Shown piece after piece: positions 15,909-24,720 of a stretch of DNA of 64,000 nucleotides. The stretch spans positions 37,844 to 101,843 of the forward strand of contig NZ_CABJFS010000008.1 of NCBI RefSeq assembly GCF_902364945.1, read 5' to 3'. Position numbers and translations under genes: made by a program. A model generated the notes under the pieces. The model saw only the letters and a list, made by a program, of their open reading frames with translations, made no database searches and was not told the origin of the DNA. Origin of the DNA: Collinsella aerofaciens. Lineage in GTDB: Bacteria > Actinomycetota > Coriobacteriia > Coriobacteriales > Coriobacteriaceae. Positions within the stretch are counted from its first letter, which is position 1. Each line of letters begins with the position of its first letter.

Positions 15909-16736
15909 TTGATAAAGCTCATCCTCGCAGACATGGACGGGACCCTGCTGCCGTTTGGCTCAAGGGTCGTATCGGAGCGCACGCACAGCGCGATTCTTTC
16001 GGCGCTTGATGCGGGCATCGCGTTCGGCCCCGCAAGCGGCCGCGACTACGCCGACCTGGCCGATGCCTTTGACGGCGACGCGCGCTGTTTCTCGACCGGC
16101 ATCATGGCCAACGGAAAGAAGGTCTTCTCCAGCGGCGAACTCGTGTTCAAAAAGACGCTCTCGACGGAGGCCCTCGTCAAGCTCGATAGCGCCGTACGCC
16201 CCTACGCGGGGACGTCACTCTGGCTAGTCGCCGATGTCGATGAGACAGGCAAACGCTGCGAGCAGTTCCTCTGCGCCGTCGAGCCTGGCGACGAATTCGC
16301 CCTGGAAATCGTTAAGGACTCCGGAAGAGACATGGCGCTCGGAGACGTGCCCACGAACCGTGACGTCACCACCGCCGGCATCTTCGTCAACGTCAGCTCC
16401 GCCCCGACGGAAGTCGTTCGGAGTCGATGCAAGGAAGCCTGCCCAGAGCTTGATTTCCCCTCGCCCGTCCCATTCTTCCTCGATGTTGTTCCGGCTGGCT
16501 GGAGCAAGGTAAACGGACTCGACGCGCTTCTCGGCAGCCTTGGGGTCACGCTGGACGAGGTCGCTTTTATCGGAGACTCGGAAAACGACGTGACGCTCCT
16601 CGAAAAGGTGCCGAACTCCTACGCAGTCGCGGGCGCGATGCCAGAGGCGAAGGCCGCGGCCCATCACCTGATCGGGGACGCAGCCGAGGACTCCGTCGCG
16701 AAGCTCATCGAACAGATTGTCCAGCAGCGAGGCTAG
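15909..16736 (+). CDS. Cof-type HAD phosphatase
   Basis: A 275-aa HAD hydrolase: nucleophile motif DMDGTLLP (D9, D11), second motif PASGRDY, lysine in PAGWSKVNGLDALL and Mg-binding FIGDSENDVTLL. These are the four HAD motifs with a class IIB cap of normal size. The start is TTG at 15909, preceded by GGGAGG seven bases upstream. Co-directional with the RpiR regulator, so probably co-transcribed; it may dephosphorylate a sugar phosphate from the adjacent PTS. It is not the missing part of the HAD remnant at 7281, because it has its own complete C-terminus. Confidence 0.9.
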   Translation: MIKLILADMDGTLLPFGSRVVSERTHSAILSALDAGIAFGPASGRDYADLADAFDGDARCFSTGIMANGKKVFSSGELVFKKTLSTEALVKLDSAVRPYAGTSLWLVADVDETGKRCEQFLCAVEPGDEFALEIVKDSGRDMALGDVPTNRDVTTAGIFVNVSSAPTEVVRSRCKEACPELDFPSPVPFFLDVVPAGWSKVNGLDALLGSLGVTLDEVAFIGDSENDVTLLEKVPNSYAVAGAMPEAKAAAHHLIGDAAEDSVAKLIEQIVQQRG

Positions 16737-16788
16737 GGTTCCGCCAGCGTGGCATGCGCCGCGTGCCTCGTCATCCGTTCGTGGCGCG

Positions 16789-16938
16789 CTACCTCGTGAC
16801 GATCCAGAGCGTGGCCATCGTCGCGACGCCGATGCCTACGATGAGCGCGACCCACAGGACGCGGACCACGAGGTTCATGTCGCCCGCCACCACCATGTCG
16901 TTCGCGTGCCAGAACCAGCTCTCGTTTCCCTCGCACAT
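16789..16938 (-). CDS. Small membrane protein, 49 aa, unknown
   Basis: A short ORF reading MCEGNESWFWHANDMVVAGD, then a hydrophobic segment of about 21 residues (VLWVALIVGIGVATMATLWI), ending VTR. The ATG at 16938 is preceded by GGGAGGG with good spacing, which argues for translation. One membrane helix is predicted, with a short acidic, Trp/His-containing N-terminal part. It lies alone at the right end of the sugar-utilisation block, convergent with the HAD gene. I do not recognise the family. A chance ORF is less likely given the ribosome site plus clean helix. Confidence 0.6.
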   Translation of the reverse strand: MCEGNESWFWHANDMVVAGDMNLVVRVLWVALIVGIGVATMATLWIVTR

Positions 16939-17189
16939 GATGCCCTCCCTTGGCCTCGATTACGCCATCTATGGCCGAGCAATCGCAGGTCACGTGCCAT
17001 GGATTTGCCCTACGCCCAGCTTTCAGTTCTGTAAGGCGGCGGGAGCCTGTGCGAGGCCCCGAGTCCTGAGGCTGTTGCAATGAAAATGGGAATCAAGGAG
17101 CACGCATCAATCATATGGGTTCCTTTCGAGGATAAGGGCAAACGAAGCATCCATCATATAATGGAGCGACGCAACCAGAGAGGTCACCC
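16939..17189. promoter_or_regulatory. Upstream region of rlmKL with -10 box
   Basis: A consensus TATAAT stands at 17157-17162, about 27 bases before the rlmKL ATG; the -35 is not convincing. On the minus strand a ribosome site (GAAAGGAAC) precedes an ATG at 17114 that opens a 34-codon ORF to 17010 with no recognised family. It may be the orphaned start of the gene displaced by the block to the left. The rest shows nothing. Confidence 0.5.
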
Positions 17190-19760
17190 ATGGAATTTTA
17201 CGCAAGCTGCCCCGAGGGCTTTGAGTCCGCACTCGCCGATGAGCTTAAACGCCTCGGGCTTTCGCATGTCCGCCGCCTGAAGGGCCGCGCTACGTTTGAG
17301 GGCGAGCTTGAGCAGGGCTACCGCGCCTGTCTGTGGTCGCGCCTGGCCAGCCGCGTGTTCGTAGTGCTTGGGCGCTTTGAGGCGCAGGATGCCGATGAGC
17401 TGTACGACGGCGTTTACGACATCGCTTGGGAGACCATCGTCCGCCCCGGCGCCACCATCGCCATCACCGCCCGCGGCGTGACCGAGCAGCTGCGCAACAC
17501 GCGCTTCTCGGCCCTACGCGCCAAGGACGCGCTGTGCGACCGTCTGGCCGAGACCACGGGCCGTCGCGCCGATGTCGACGCTGCCGATCCCGACGTTCAC
17601 CTGCTGCTTTCGCTGCGCCAGCGTCGCGCGAGCATCAGCCTGGACCTTTCGGGCGACCCGTTATTCAAGCGCCTGCCGCCTGCCGCGACCCGCGCCGGCG
17701 AGGGCACTCACGTGCTGCGCCCCGACTACGCCGCCCTGGTGCTGGCGCAGGTCGGCTGGACTGCACTGTGCGAGCACGAGCTGACGGCCGACGATTACGA
17801 GAACGAAGCCCTGCCCACGCTGGTCAATGCCTCGTGCGCCGGCGGCGGCCTGCTGTTGGAGGCCGTGAACATTCTGACCGACCGCGCCCCGGGCGCCGCA
17901 CGCGAGCGCTGGGGCTTTGAGGGCTGGCAGTTGCACGACGCCGCCCTATGGGAGCAGCTGCTCGCCGAGGCACGCGAGTGCGAGGCGGCAGCACGCGAGC
18001 GCCAGGCACGCATCGTGGCCGTAGACATCGACCCCGCCGCCCGCCAGACCGCCGAGCGCATGGTCAAGTGCGCCGGCTACAAGCGTTTTGTCGACTTTTG
18101 CGCTGCCAAGCCAGCCACCGTACTGGACCATGTGGGCGCTGTCGCCGGTGCCGCCGTGGTCGCAGATACGACCGAGACACCGCTGTCGCTTATGCATGAC
18201 GCCATGACGCTGGTCGGCGAGCTGCGCCGTGCGCCCGAGCTCACTTCGGCACCGGTCGCCGCGCTCACCCGCGACGGATTGCTGGCCCGCGCGCTCCACG
18301 CTGAGCCCGCGCGCTCCATCGCCGTCATGCCCAACAACGAGGAGGCGACCGTCGAGGTTTGGCCCTCGCTCGACCACGCCGCCGCAGCGTTTGAGGCTGC
18401 GACCAGCGCGGATGCTGAGGGCGAGACCTCGGACGCCGACGACGTCATCAGCGACGAAGCCCCCGCCCCCGCCATGCCCGAGCCTGCCGCTACGCTCGAC
18501 CTGGGCGACGGCAAGCCGCTGCCCGTGCTCATCCCCGAGTCGGAGCAGTTCGCCAACCGCCTGCGCAAGAATGCCCGTCTGCGCCGCAAGTGGGCCAAGC
18601 GCGAGGGCGTGAGCTGCTACCGCGTCTACGATGCCGACCTGCCCGATTACTCCGCCGCCATTGACCTGTACGAGGGCTGCCCGCAGACGCCGGGCCGCTG
18701 GCTCGTCATCGCCGAGTACGCCGCGCCTAAGACCATCGACCCCGCACTGGCCCAGGCCCGTATGCTCGACATTCTGGCCATCGCGCCGCGTATCCTGGAC
18801 GTGCCGGCCGAGCACGTGCACGCCAAGGCCCGCATGCGCTCGCGCGGCGGCTCGCAGTACGGCAAGCAGGGCGCCGGCAAGGGCGCATCGGGCGAACGCG
18901 CCAACATCGCGCGCCGTCGCCTGCCGCTCATCGAAGAGGGCGGCCTTACCTTTGCCGTCAACTTTGACGACTATCTGGATGTGGGCATCTTCCTGGATCA
19001 TCGCGTCACCCGCAACCTAGTGCGCGAGCACGCCAAGCAGGCACGCCGCTTCCTCAACCTGTTTGCCTACACCGGCACCGCTACCTGCTATGCGGCCGAC
19101 GGCGGCGTCGAGGAAACCGTGACGGTCGACCTTTCCAACACCTACCTGGACTGGGCCGAGCGCAATATGCGCCAGAACGGCTTTGTTGGTCCGCAGCATC
19201 ATTTTGTGCGCGACGACGTGCTCGCCTGGATTCGCGACCAGCGCCAGACGCGCAACCGCTGGGACCTGATCTTTGTCGACCCGCCCACGTTCTCGAACTC
19301 GTCCAAGATGGGCCGTCGCACCTGGGATGTTCAGCGCGACCATGTTGAGCTTTTGGCCGGCGTATCGCGCCTGCTCGCGCAGGGCGGCCACGCCATCTTT
19401 AGCTGTAACCTGCGCGGCTTCCGCCCCGAAACGCGCAAGCTCGCGCGCGCGGGCGTCGTGTTGGAGGACATTACGGCGCAGACCATCCCCGAGGACTTCG
19501 CGCGCAACCAGAAGGTGCACCATTGCTACATCGTGCGCCGCCTGCCCATCGAGGATGCCATGGCCGAGGTCGGCTTTAGTGCCGAGGAGATTGCCGAGCG
19601 AACCGAGGAGCTGCGCAACCCCGAAGCCCGCAAGCCCCGTGCAGCGGCACCCGCGCATGCACAGGCCGGCAACGGCAAGTCCAACTTTGCCGGCAAGCCC
19701 TCCCCCACCGGCAAGCTCAAAAAGAAGAAGTTCTACGCCAGCAAGCCCAAGGGCAAATAA
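17190..19760 (+). CDS. rlmL: RlmKL-type bifunctional 23S rRNA methyltransferase, first catalytic module degenerate
   Basis: An 856-aa protein with the RlmKL layout: THUMP domain (about residues 1-155), RlmL-like methyltransferase (about 160-400), linker, then RlmK-like methyltransferase (about 440-800) and a basic tail ending KKKKFYASKPKGK. RlmL methylates G2445 N2 and RlmK methylates G2069 N7 of 23S rRNA (E. coli numbering). The RlmK half is intact, with the SAM region RFLNLFAYTGTATCYAADGG and catalytic DLIFVDPPTFSNS. In the first half the SAM motif is NASCAGGGLLLEA (residues 213-225) rather than DPMCGSGT, and the place of the NPPYGERL loop reads VVADTTETPLS (about 321-331), so that module probably cannot methylate. 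The ATG at 17190 follows GAGAGGTC. It stands alone. Confidence 0.85.
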   Translation: MEFYASCPEGFESALADELKRLGLSHVRRLKGRATFEGELEQGYRACLWSRLASRVFVVLGRFEAQDADELYDGVYDIAWETIVRPGATIAITARGVTEQLRNTRFSALRAKDALCDRLAETTGRRADVDAADPDVHLLLSLRQRRASISLDLSGDPLFKRLPPAATRAGEGTHVLRPDYAALVLAQVGWTALCEHELTADDYENEALPTLVNASCAGGGLLLEAVNILTDRAPGAARERWGFEGWQLHDAALWEQLLAEARECEAAARERQARIVAVDIDPAARQTAERMVKCAGYKRFVDFCAAKPATVLDHVGAVAGAAVVADTTETPLSLMHDAMTLVGELRRAPELTSAPVAALTRDGLLARALHAEPARSIAVMPNNEEATVEVWPSLDHAAAAFEAATSADAEGETSDADDVISDEAPAPAMPEPAATLDLGDGKPLPVLIPESEQFANRLRKNARLRRKWAKREGVSCYRVYDADLPDYSAAIDLYEGCPQTPGRWLVIAEYAAPKTIDPALAQARMLDILAIAPRILDVPAEHVHAKARMRSRGGSQYGKQGAGKGASGERANIARRRLPLIEEGGLTFAVNFDDYLDVGIFLDHRVTRNLVREHAKQARRFLNLFAYTGTATCYAADGGVEETVTVDLSNTYLDWAERNMRQNGFVGPQHHFVRDDVLAWIRDQRQTRNRWDLIFVDPPTFSNSSKMGRRTWDVQRDHVELLAGVSRLLAQGGHAIFSCNLRGFRPETRKLARAGVVLEDITAQTIPEDFARNQKVHHCYIVRRLPIEDAMAEVGFSAEEIAERTEELRNPEARKPRAAAPAHAQAGNGKSNFAGKPSPTGKLKKKKFYASKPKGK

Positions 19761-19767
19761 CAAAGTT

Positions 19768-19826
19768 GCGGTGGAATACGGACTGTTTTGCCTGGAATTA
19801 GGCAGTTTTAGACCGTATTTCACCGC
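19768..19826. repeat. Long palindrome between rlmKL and kdpE
   Basis: The arms GCGGTGGAATACGG (19768-19781) and CCGTATTTCACCGC (19813-19826) pair with one mismatch; an inner GCCT/AGGC stem flanked by TTTT forms the apex. It lies 8 bases after the rlmKL stop and 29 bases after the kdpE stop (minus strand). It may act as a two-way terminator. Confidence 0.7.
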
Positions 19827-19854
19827 GGCTCATATTGGGATGATGGTTGGCGAT

Positions 19855-20568
19855 CTAGCCTTGGGTGACCAGTCGGTAACCGATACCCACGTGCGTTTGG
19901 ATATAGCGCGGGTGCGCGGGATCGGACTCGATCTTCTTGCGCAGCGTGCCCATAAAGACACGCAGGCTTGCCAGGTCGCTCTTGGTCGCCGTGCCCCAAA
20001 TCTCGTGCAAGATAAACTGGTGCGTCAGCACCTTGTCGGCGTTGTGCGCCAGCAGGCACAAGAGCTTGTACTCGATCGGCGTCAGATGCAATTCCTCGCC
20101 GTCCATCGTTGCGATACCGGCATCAAAATCGATATGCAACTCACCGGTATCGAACGAGCCCTCGGAGGCAACGCCGCCCGCCTGCGCATACGAAAGGCGC
20201 CTGAGCGTCGTGCGAATGCGCGCGAGCAGTTCCTCGACCGAAAACGGCTTGGTCAGATAGTCGTCGGCGCCGGCATCGAGCGCGCGGATCTTGTCCGCGT
20301 CCTCGCTGCGCGCCGAGACCACAATGATCGGCATGCCCGACCATGCGCGCACCGACTCCACCACCTTGACGCCATCCATATCGGGTAGGCCCAGATCGAG
20401 CAGCACAATGCTCGGTGCCTGCGACGAGGCGGCGGCGATGGCGGCATGGGCGGTCTCCACAGCCATATGACGCAGGCCGTGCGCCTCGAGCGCGGCAACG
20501 ATAAGGTTGCGGACGGCGGGATCGTCCTCAACGACCAAGATGAGCGGTTTTACGGCAGAGTTCGGCAC
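19855..20568 (-). CDS. kdpE: KdpE-type response regulator
   Basis: A 237-aa OmpR-class response regulator: receiver domain with acidic pocket VVEDD (D15, D16), phosphoacceptor D58 in LLDLGLPDMDG, the threonine/serine region VVSARSED and lysine in YLTKPFSVEEL, then a C-terminal winged helix (LTPIEYKLLCLLAHNADKVL, HVGIGYRL). Start chosen at GTG 20568, which has AAGGAG about eight bases upstream inside the end of kdpD; the genes are four bases apart. In other bacteria KdpE activates kdpFABC under potassium limitation. No kdpFABC is present here, but the Kup gene nearby is a plausible target. Confidence 0.88.
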   Translation of the reverse strand: MPNSAVKPLILVVEDDPAVRNLIVAALEAHGLRHMAVETAHAAIAAASSQAPSIVLLDLGLPDMDGVKVVESVRAWSGMPIIVVSARSEDADKIRALDAGADDYLTKPFSVEELLARIRTTLRRLSYAQAGGVASEGSFDTGELHIDFDAGIATMDGEELHLTPIEYKLLCLLAHNADKVLTHQFILHEIWGTATKSDLASLRVFMGTLRKKIESDPAHPRYIQTHVGIGYRLVTQG

Positions 20569-20572
20569 GGCG

Positions 20573-22198
20573 CTACTCCTTATCAAACGAAACATCGGCG
20601 GCGGGAAGCTCAATCGTAAAGACCGAGCCGTGCGGGTCCGCCGCGGCAACCTCTATGCTACCGCCATGCGCCAACGCAATGGAGCGGCAGAGCGAAAGAC
20701 CCAGGCCCACGCTGCGGTGGCTGTCGGCCAGACCATGGTTGGCGGTGTAGAACGACTCAAAGATCCGCTCGCGGTCCTCGGGCGCGATGCCCGGCCCGTC
20801 ATCGGCCACCGAGCACGTCACGTGCCCATCGTCGACGCCAATCGAAATCACGATATGCGAGCCTGCGGGCGTATAGGTGATGGCATTGTTCACCAGGTTC
20901 ACCACGAGCTGTACCATCAGACGCGCGTCGACGCTAACGAGCGCCGGCTCATCGCACGCCACCACCTTAAGGTCGTGCTCGCGCACGGCCGGACTTACGT
21001 GGCGCAGCGCCTCCTCGACGATATCGTCCATGAGCTCGAGCGTGGTCGACAGGTGCATACCGCCACCCTCGAGCTTGGTGATGGCGAGCAGGTTCTCAAC
21101 GGTGGCGTTGAGCCACAGTGCGTCCGAGCGAATGGATAGAAGCAGGCCGCGGCGCGTCTGGGCATCGAGCACCGCGGTGCCGGTCGAGCCCTGGTCGAGC
21201 AGCACATCGGCATTGCCCGAAATACTGGTAAGCGGCGTGCGCAGATCGTGCGAGATGGAGCGCAGTAAGTTGGCGCGCAGCTGCTCGTTTTTAGCGAGCA
21301 CCGCCGCATCCTCGCGAGCCTCCATGGCGCGGGCGCGATCGAGCGCAAGCTCGCCTTCGCTCACGATGGCATCGGCAAGCGTCCGCTCCTCGGGCGTCAA
21401 AGCATCGGGCTCGGCGACAATGGCGAGCACCCCCACCACCGAGGCGGGATCACCCGCGCGCACCATGGTGTCACCCGAGCGCACGGTCAGGTATATGCCG
21501 TAGAACGCCGAAGCGCCATAGGTGGCATCGAGTGGCGTTCCCACATAGGCGGATGCCGAGAGCCGCGGCGGCATCTGGGGCGCCAACTGGTGCACCGGCA
21601 CGGCATCGCCCACGGCCGTGTACGTCGTGCGCGGTAGCAGGTCATCGTTATCGGCATCGGCGCTATACCACATGACCGGACAGTCCGAAAGACGCGCCAG
21701 CTGCGTTGCCATAGCGTGCACAATCTGTTGCTGATCGCCACACCGCTGCAGCATGCGGTTGGTCTCGAGCACCATCTGCGTGCGACGGTCGCTGGCGGCA
21801 GCCTGCGCCAAGGCGCGGCGCAGGGCCAGCGCGATCGAGCTCGATACGAGCGAGACCGCAAACATGATAAAGAACATGCCGGGATAGACGCGGTCGATAA
21901 ACGACAGCGAGCAGCGCGGGTCGACAAACAAGAAGTTGTAGAGCGCCACGGCGGCGGCAGAAGTCAGCAGGCAGTACAGGCGGCTCCAGGTAAAGAAAGC
22001 GCACAGCTGCACGGCGAACACATAGACGATCATGATGCTCGGCGCGAGCCCCGGATGATCGAGCAGCGCGCCCACAACCGTCGCCGCGACCAGCAGCCCC
22101 GCCGATACGCAGGCGTCATACAGGGGGCTGCGACGCGTCAGCGTTGTACGCCGCCACCAAAAATTCTCGGCAATATCGCCGTCCGCACGGACGTCCAT
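20573..22198 (-). CDS. kdpD: Short KdpD-type sensor histidine kinase lacking the N-terminal KdpD/USP domains
   Basis: A 541-aa kinase: four membrane segments of the KdpD DUF4118 type (about residues 27-125), a GAF-like region (about 145-290), H-box SISHDLRTPLTS (H317), N-box VVNLVNNAITYT and G-boxes DDGPGIAPEDRERIF and GLGLSLC. Full KdpD proteins are near 900 residues, with an N-terminal KdpD domain and a universal-stress-protein domain; both are absent. The ATG at 22198 follows a purine-rich GAGAGAGGGGCGGGG. A terminator-like hairpin sits only 29 bases upstream. Next gene is kdpE. Signal perception probably depends on the membrane and GAF-like parts. Confidence 0.88.
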   Translation of the reverse strand: MDVRADGDIAENFWWRRTTLTRRSPLYDACVSAGLLVAATVVGALLDHPGLAPSIMIVYVFAVQLCAFFTWSRLYCLLTSAAAVALYNFLFVDPRCSLSFIDRVYPGMFFIMFAVSLVSSSIALALRRALAQAAASDRRTQMVLETNRMLQRCGDQQQIVHAMATQLARLSDCPVMWYSADADNDDLLPRTTYTAVGDAVPVHQLAPQMPPRLSASAYVGTPLDATYGASAFYGIYLTVRSGDTMVRAGDPASVVGVLAIVAEPDALTPEERTLADAIVSEGELALDRARAMEAREDAAVLAKNEQLRANLLRSISHDLRTPLTSISGNADVLLDQGSTGTAVLDAQTRRGLLLSIRSDALWLNATVENLLAITKLEGGGMHLSTTLELMDDIVEEALRHVSPAVREHDLKVVACDEPALVSVDARLMVQLVVNLVNNAITYTPAGSHIVISIGVDDGHVTCSVADDGPGIAPEDRERIFESFYTANHGLADSHRSVGLGLSLCRSIALAHGGSIEVAAADPHGSVFTIELPAADVSFDKE

Positions 22199-22226
22199 CA
22201 GCGCCCCGCCCCTCTCTCAAAAACAA

Positions 22227-22265
22227 AAACCACCACAAAGGGGACAGGCACCTTTGTGGTGGTTT
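22227..22265 (-). terminator. Hairpin with U-tract just upstream of kdpD
   Basis: A perfect 15-bp stem (AAACCACCACAAAGG with its complement, 9-base loop GGACAGGCA) is followed on the minus strand by TTTTTGTTTTTG. It would end transcripts from kup and the small gene at 22313. Because kdpD starts 28 bases further on, it could also act as an attenuator. The core AAAGGGGACAGGCACCTTT resembles REP-like palindromes at 24721 and 60048. Confidence 0.8.
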
Positions 22266-22312
22266 ACCCTCGTGGTGGTTCTAAGTGTAAAGCCTTCTAC
22301 GACCGGCAGCCG

Positions 22313-22507
22313 CTAGACAAACAGCACGTGCGCGAGCAGCGCGCACACACACGCCGCGACAAACACCAGCGCCACGACCGAAATCACGCGATCGGCCATG
22401 TCCATGTTGGCCCGATTCGTAAAGAACCGATCTTCGGCAGCGTCGACGCGTGCCTCACGCACCAGGGCGGCGAGCGCCTCGCGGCCATCAAGCATCTTTG
22501 CATCCAT
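22313..22507 (-). CDS. Small protein with C-terminal membrane helix, unknown
   Basis: A 64-aa protein with a charged N-terminal half (DGREALAALVREARVDAAED) and one hydrophobic helix at the C-terminus (VISVVALVFVAACVCALLAH). The start at 22507 is preceded by GGGGAGG with five-base spacing, better than the in-frame ATG at 22537. It lies 61 bases downstream of kup on the same strand, probably in the same transcript and before a terminator. It may be a small partner or regulator of Kup; that is only inferred from position. Confidence 0.65.
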   Translation of the reverse strand: MDAKMLDGREALAALVREARVDAAEDRFFTNRANMDMADRVISVVALVFVAACVCALLAHVLFV

Positions 22508-22568
22508 GCTTGCCTCCCCGGTCTCAATCTTGTCCATCGAAATCCAACTCCATGCAACCTGTCGGCGC

Positions 22569-24596
22569 CTACGGACGCTCGTCGGGAGCCAGGCGCTGCA
22601 TCTTGCTCACGGCCTTAAACTTGGTGAACAGCGGCACGTACTCAAAGCTCACGTTGGAGTTCTCCAGGCCGTACCAGCGCGCAGGCGTGCCGGCGGCGCG
22701 GCGGATGATGTACTTGAGCGTGATGGCCGTACGCTCGCTGGGCTCCACGTCGCTTTCGGGCGCCAGCAGCTTGCGGATCATGACGAACTTAAACGTACCG
22801 ATGTTGCCCGGGTCCTTGTAGACCGAGTAGTCATGCGTCTGCGCCGGCAGCTCGCCGCTGGCAGCCAGATCCTGAACAACCTGACGCAGATAGGCATTGA
22901 CGCGCTGGTTGATCTTGTAGCCCAGATACAGATGCACGCGGAACACGTAGTCGGTGCCGAACGTCTCGACCGAGTAGGCAAAGGTATGCGGCTCCTCCAT
23001 GGTCTCGACATTCACGAACCACCAGGCGCGAGCGCGCTTGGGGTGCTTATCCAAAATCGAGTAGACGATATCGCGGTCGATATAGTCGGTGTTGGTGTCC
23101 TTGGTCAGGTACACGATGTTGTCGCTCATGAGCTCGTAGCGATCGTCGTCGCGCAGGCGTTTGAGCTGCGGCAGATAGCTGCGCAGCGGCAGCAGCGTAA
23201 ACTGACGTTGCTCGACCGCCGTGCCGTTGTACCAGCACACCATGATGCCCATGATGAGCGCGGCCATAAGGATGGTGAAATAGCCGCCGTGGAAGAACTT
23301 GGTGAGCGAGCTCACGAAGAAGAAGCCCTCGAGCATAAGGAAGAAGGCGGCAAAGATCCACGGCGCGACCTTGAGATTGCGCTCCACGTGCAGATAGAAG
23401 AAGAGCAGCATTGTCGTGCACATCATGGTCAGGGTAATGGCCAGGCCGTACGCGGCCTCCATGTGCGCCGAGTTCTGGAACAGCAGCACCACGACGACGC
23501 AGCCCACGAGCATGACGTTGTTGACCATGGGGATGTAGAGCTGGCCCTTGGTCTCGGCAGGATAGAAGACCTGCATATGCGGCATGAGGTCCAGGCGGCT
23601 GGCCTCGGACACCAGCGAGAATGCGCCGGTGATGAGCGCCTGCGAGGCGATGATGGCCGCGACGGTGGAAAGGCCGACGGCAAAGGGGCGCAGACCCGGG
23701 GCGAGCATCTGGTAGAAGGGGTTGAGGTCGGCAATACCCATGAGCTCCGGGTTGCCGGCGTTGTTGATAAGCCACGCGCCCTGGCCCATGTAGGACAGCA
23801 GCAGGCAGCACTTAACGAACGGCCAGGTGGCATAGATGTTGCCGCGGCCCACATGGCCCATGTCGGAATAGAGCGCCTCGGCACCGGTGGTAGCGAGGAA
23901 GCAGCTGCCCAAAATCATGATGCCCGCGTGGTTGTTGGGGCTCAGCAAAAAGGCGATGCCGCGCACCGGGTTGAGGCACAGCAGCACGGCGGGGTGCTGG
24001 CAGACAAAGAACAGGCCCGTGCCGCCCAGGAACAAAAACCACAGCGTCATGATGGGGCCGAAGGCGTGACCGATCTTGGCCGTGCCGATGCGCTGCACCA
24101 AGAAGAGCGCGATGATGATGGCAAGCGTGATGGCGACGACACGACCCTGGTCGTCACCGAGCACGGCATGGACCGCCGGGATGGTGCGCAGGCCCTCGAT
24201 GGCCGTGGTGACGGTAACGGCAGGCGTCAGGATGCCGTCGGCGAGGAGCGCCGCGCCGCCCAGCATGGCGGGGATGATGAGCCACTTGCCGCAGCGCTTG
24301 ACCAGGCTGTACAGGGCAAAGATGCCGCCCTCGCCGTGGTTGTCGGCGCGCAGCGAGATCAGCACGTACTTGACGGTCGTCAGCAGCGTGACCGTCCACA
24401 CGACAAGGGAGAGCGCGCCGAGCACGAACTCCTGCGTGACGCTTCCGATGCCGCCGTTGCCGGCAACGAGCGCCTTGGTTACATACATGGGGCTGGTGCC
24501 GATATCGCCATACACCACGCCCAGCGTGACGAGCATCGCCGAGATGCTCACAGGAATCGCAGCGTGCGAGGCTACTTCCTTTGCCTTTTGTTCCAT
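22569..24596 (-). CDS. kup: Kup/HAK/KT-family potassium uptake protein
   Basis: A 675-aa K+:H+ symporter-type protein with the family N-terminus LVTLGVVYGDIGTSPMYVTK (selectivity region), ADNHGEGGIFALYSL, ALLADGILTPAVTVTTAIEG, about twelve membrane helices and a cytoplasmic C-terminal domain of about 210 residues. Length is normal. ATG at 24596 follows GGGAGGAAAC; a TTG 18 bases upstream overlaps that ribosome site. It lies near KdpDE-type genes on the same strand, suggesting a potassium homeostasis cluster in which Kup replaces the usual KdpFABC pump. Confidence 0.93.
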   Translation of the reverse strand: MEQKAKEVASHAAIPVSISAMLVTLGVVYGDIGTSPMYVTKALVAGNGGIGSVTQEFVLGALSLVVWTVTLLTTVKYVLISLRADNHGEGGIFALYSLVKRCGKWLIIPAMLGGAALLADGILTPAVTVTTAIEGLRTIPAVHAVLGDDQGRVVAITLAIIIALFLVQRIGTAKIGHAFGPIMTLWFLFLGGTGLFFVCQHPAVLLCLNPVRGIAFLLSPNNHAGIMILGSCFLATTGAEALYSDMGHVGRGNIYATWPFVKCCLLLSYMGQGAWLINNAGNPELMGIADLNPFYQMLAPGLRPFAVGLSTVAAIIASQALITGAFSLVSEASRLDLMPHMQVFYPAETKGQLYIPMVNNVMLVGCVVVVLLFQNSAHMEAAYGLAITLTMMCTTMLLFFYLHVERNLKVAPWIFAAFFLMLEGFFFVSSLTKFFHGGYFTILMAALIMGIMVCWYNGTAVEQRQFTLLPLRSYLPQLKRLRDDDRYELMSDNIVYLTKDTNTDYIDRDIVYSILDKHPKRARAWWFVNVETMEEPHTFAYSVETFGTDYVFRVHLYLGYKINQRVNAYLRQVVQDLAASGELPAQTHDYSVYKDPGNIGTFKFVMIRKLLAPESDVEPSERTAITLKYIIRRAAGTPARWYGLENSNVSFEYVPLFTKFKAVSKMQRLAPDERP

Positions 24597-24720
24597 AAGC
24601 CGGTTTCCTCCCAATTTTAACGTTCGACGGGATTATATGTAATCAGCCCATATTTTAATGGCACCGTTTTCCCAGCTAGATAAACATTTATGCGGCCTTT
24701 AGGCCACCGCGGCGATATGG

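Noticed and set aside
17010..17114. 34-codon ORF with ribosome site divergent from rlmKL
   Set aside because: No family resemblance and no DxDGT motif, so it cannot be shown to be the start of the lost HAD gene; mentioned only as a possible remnant.
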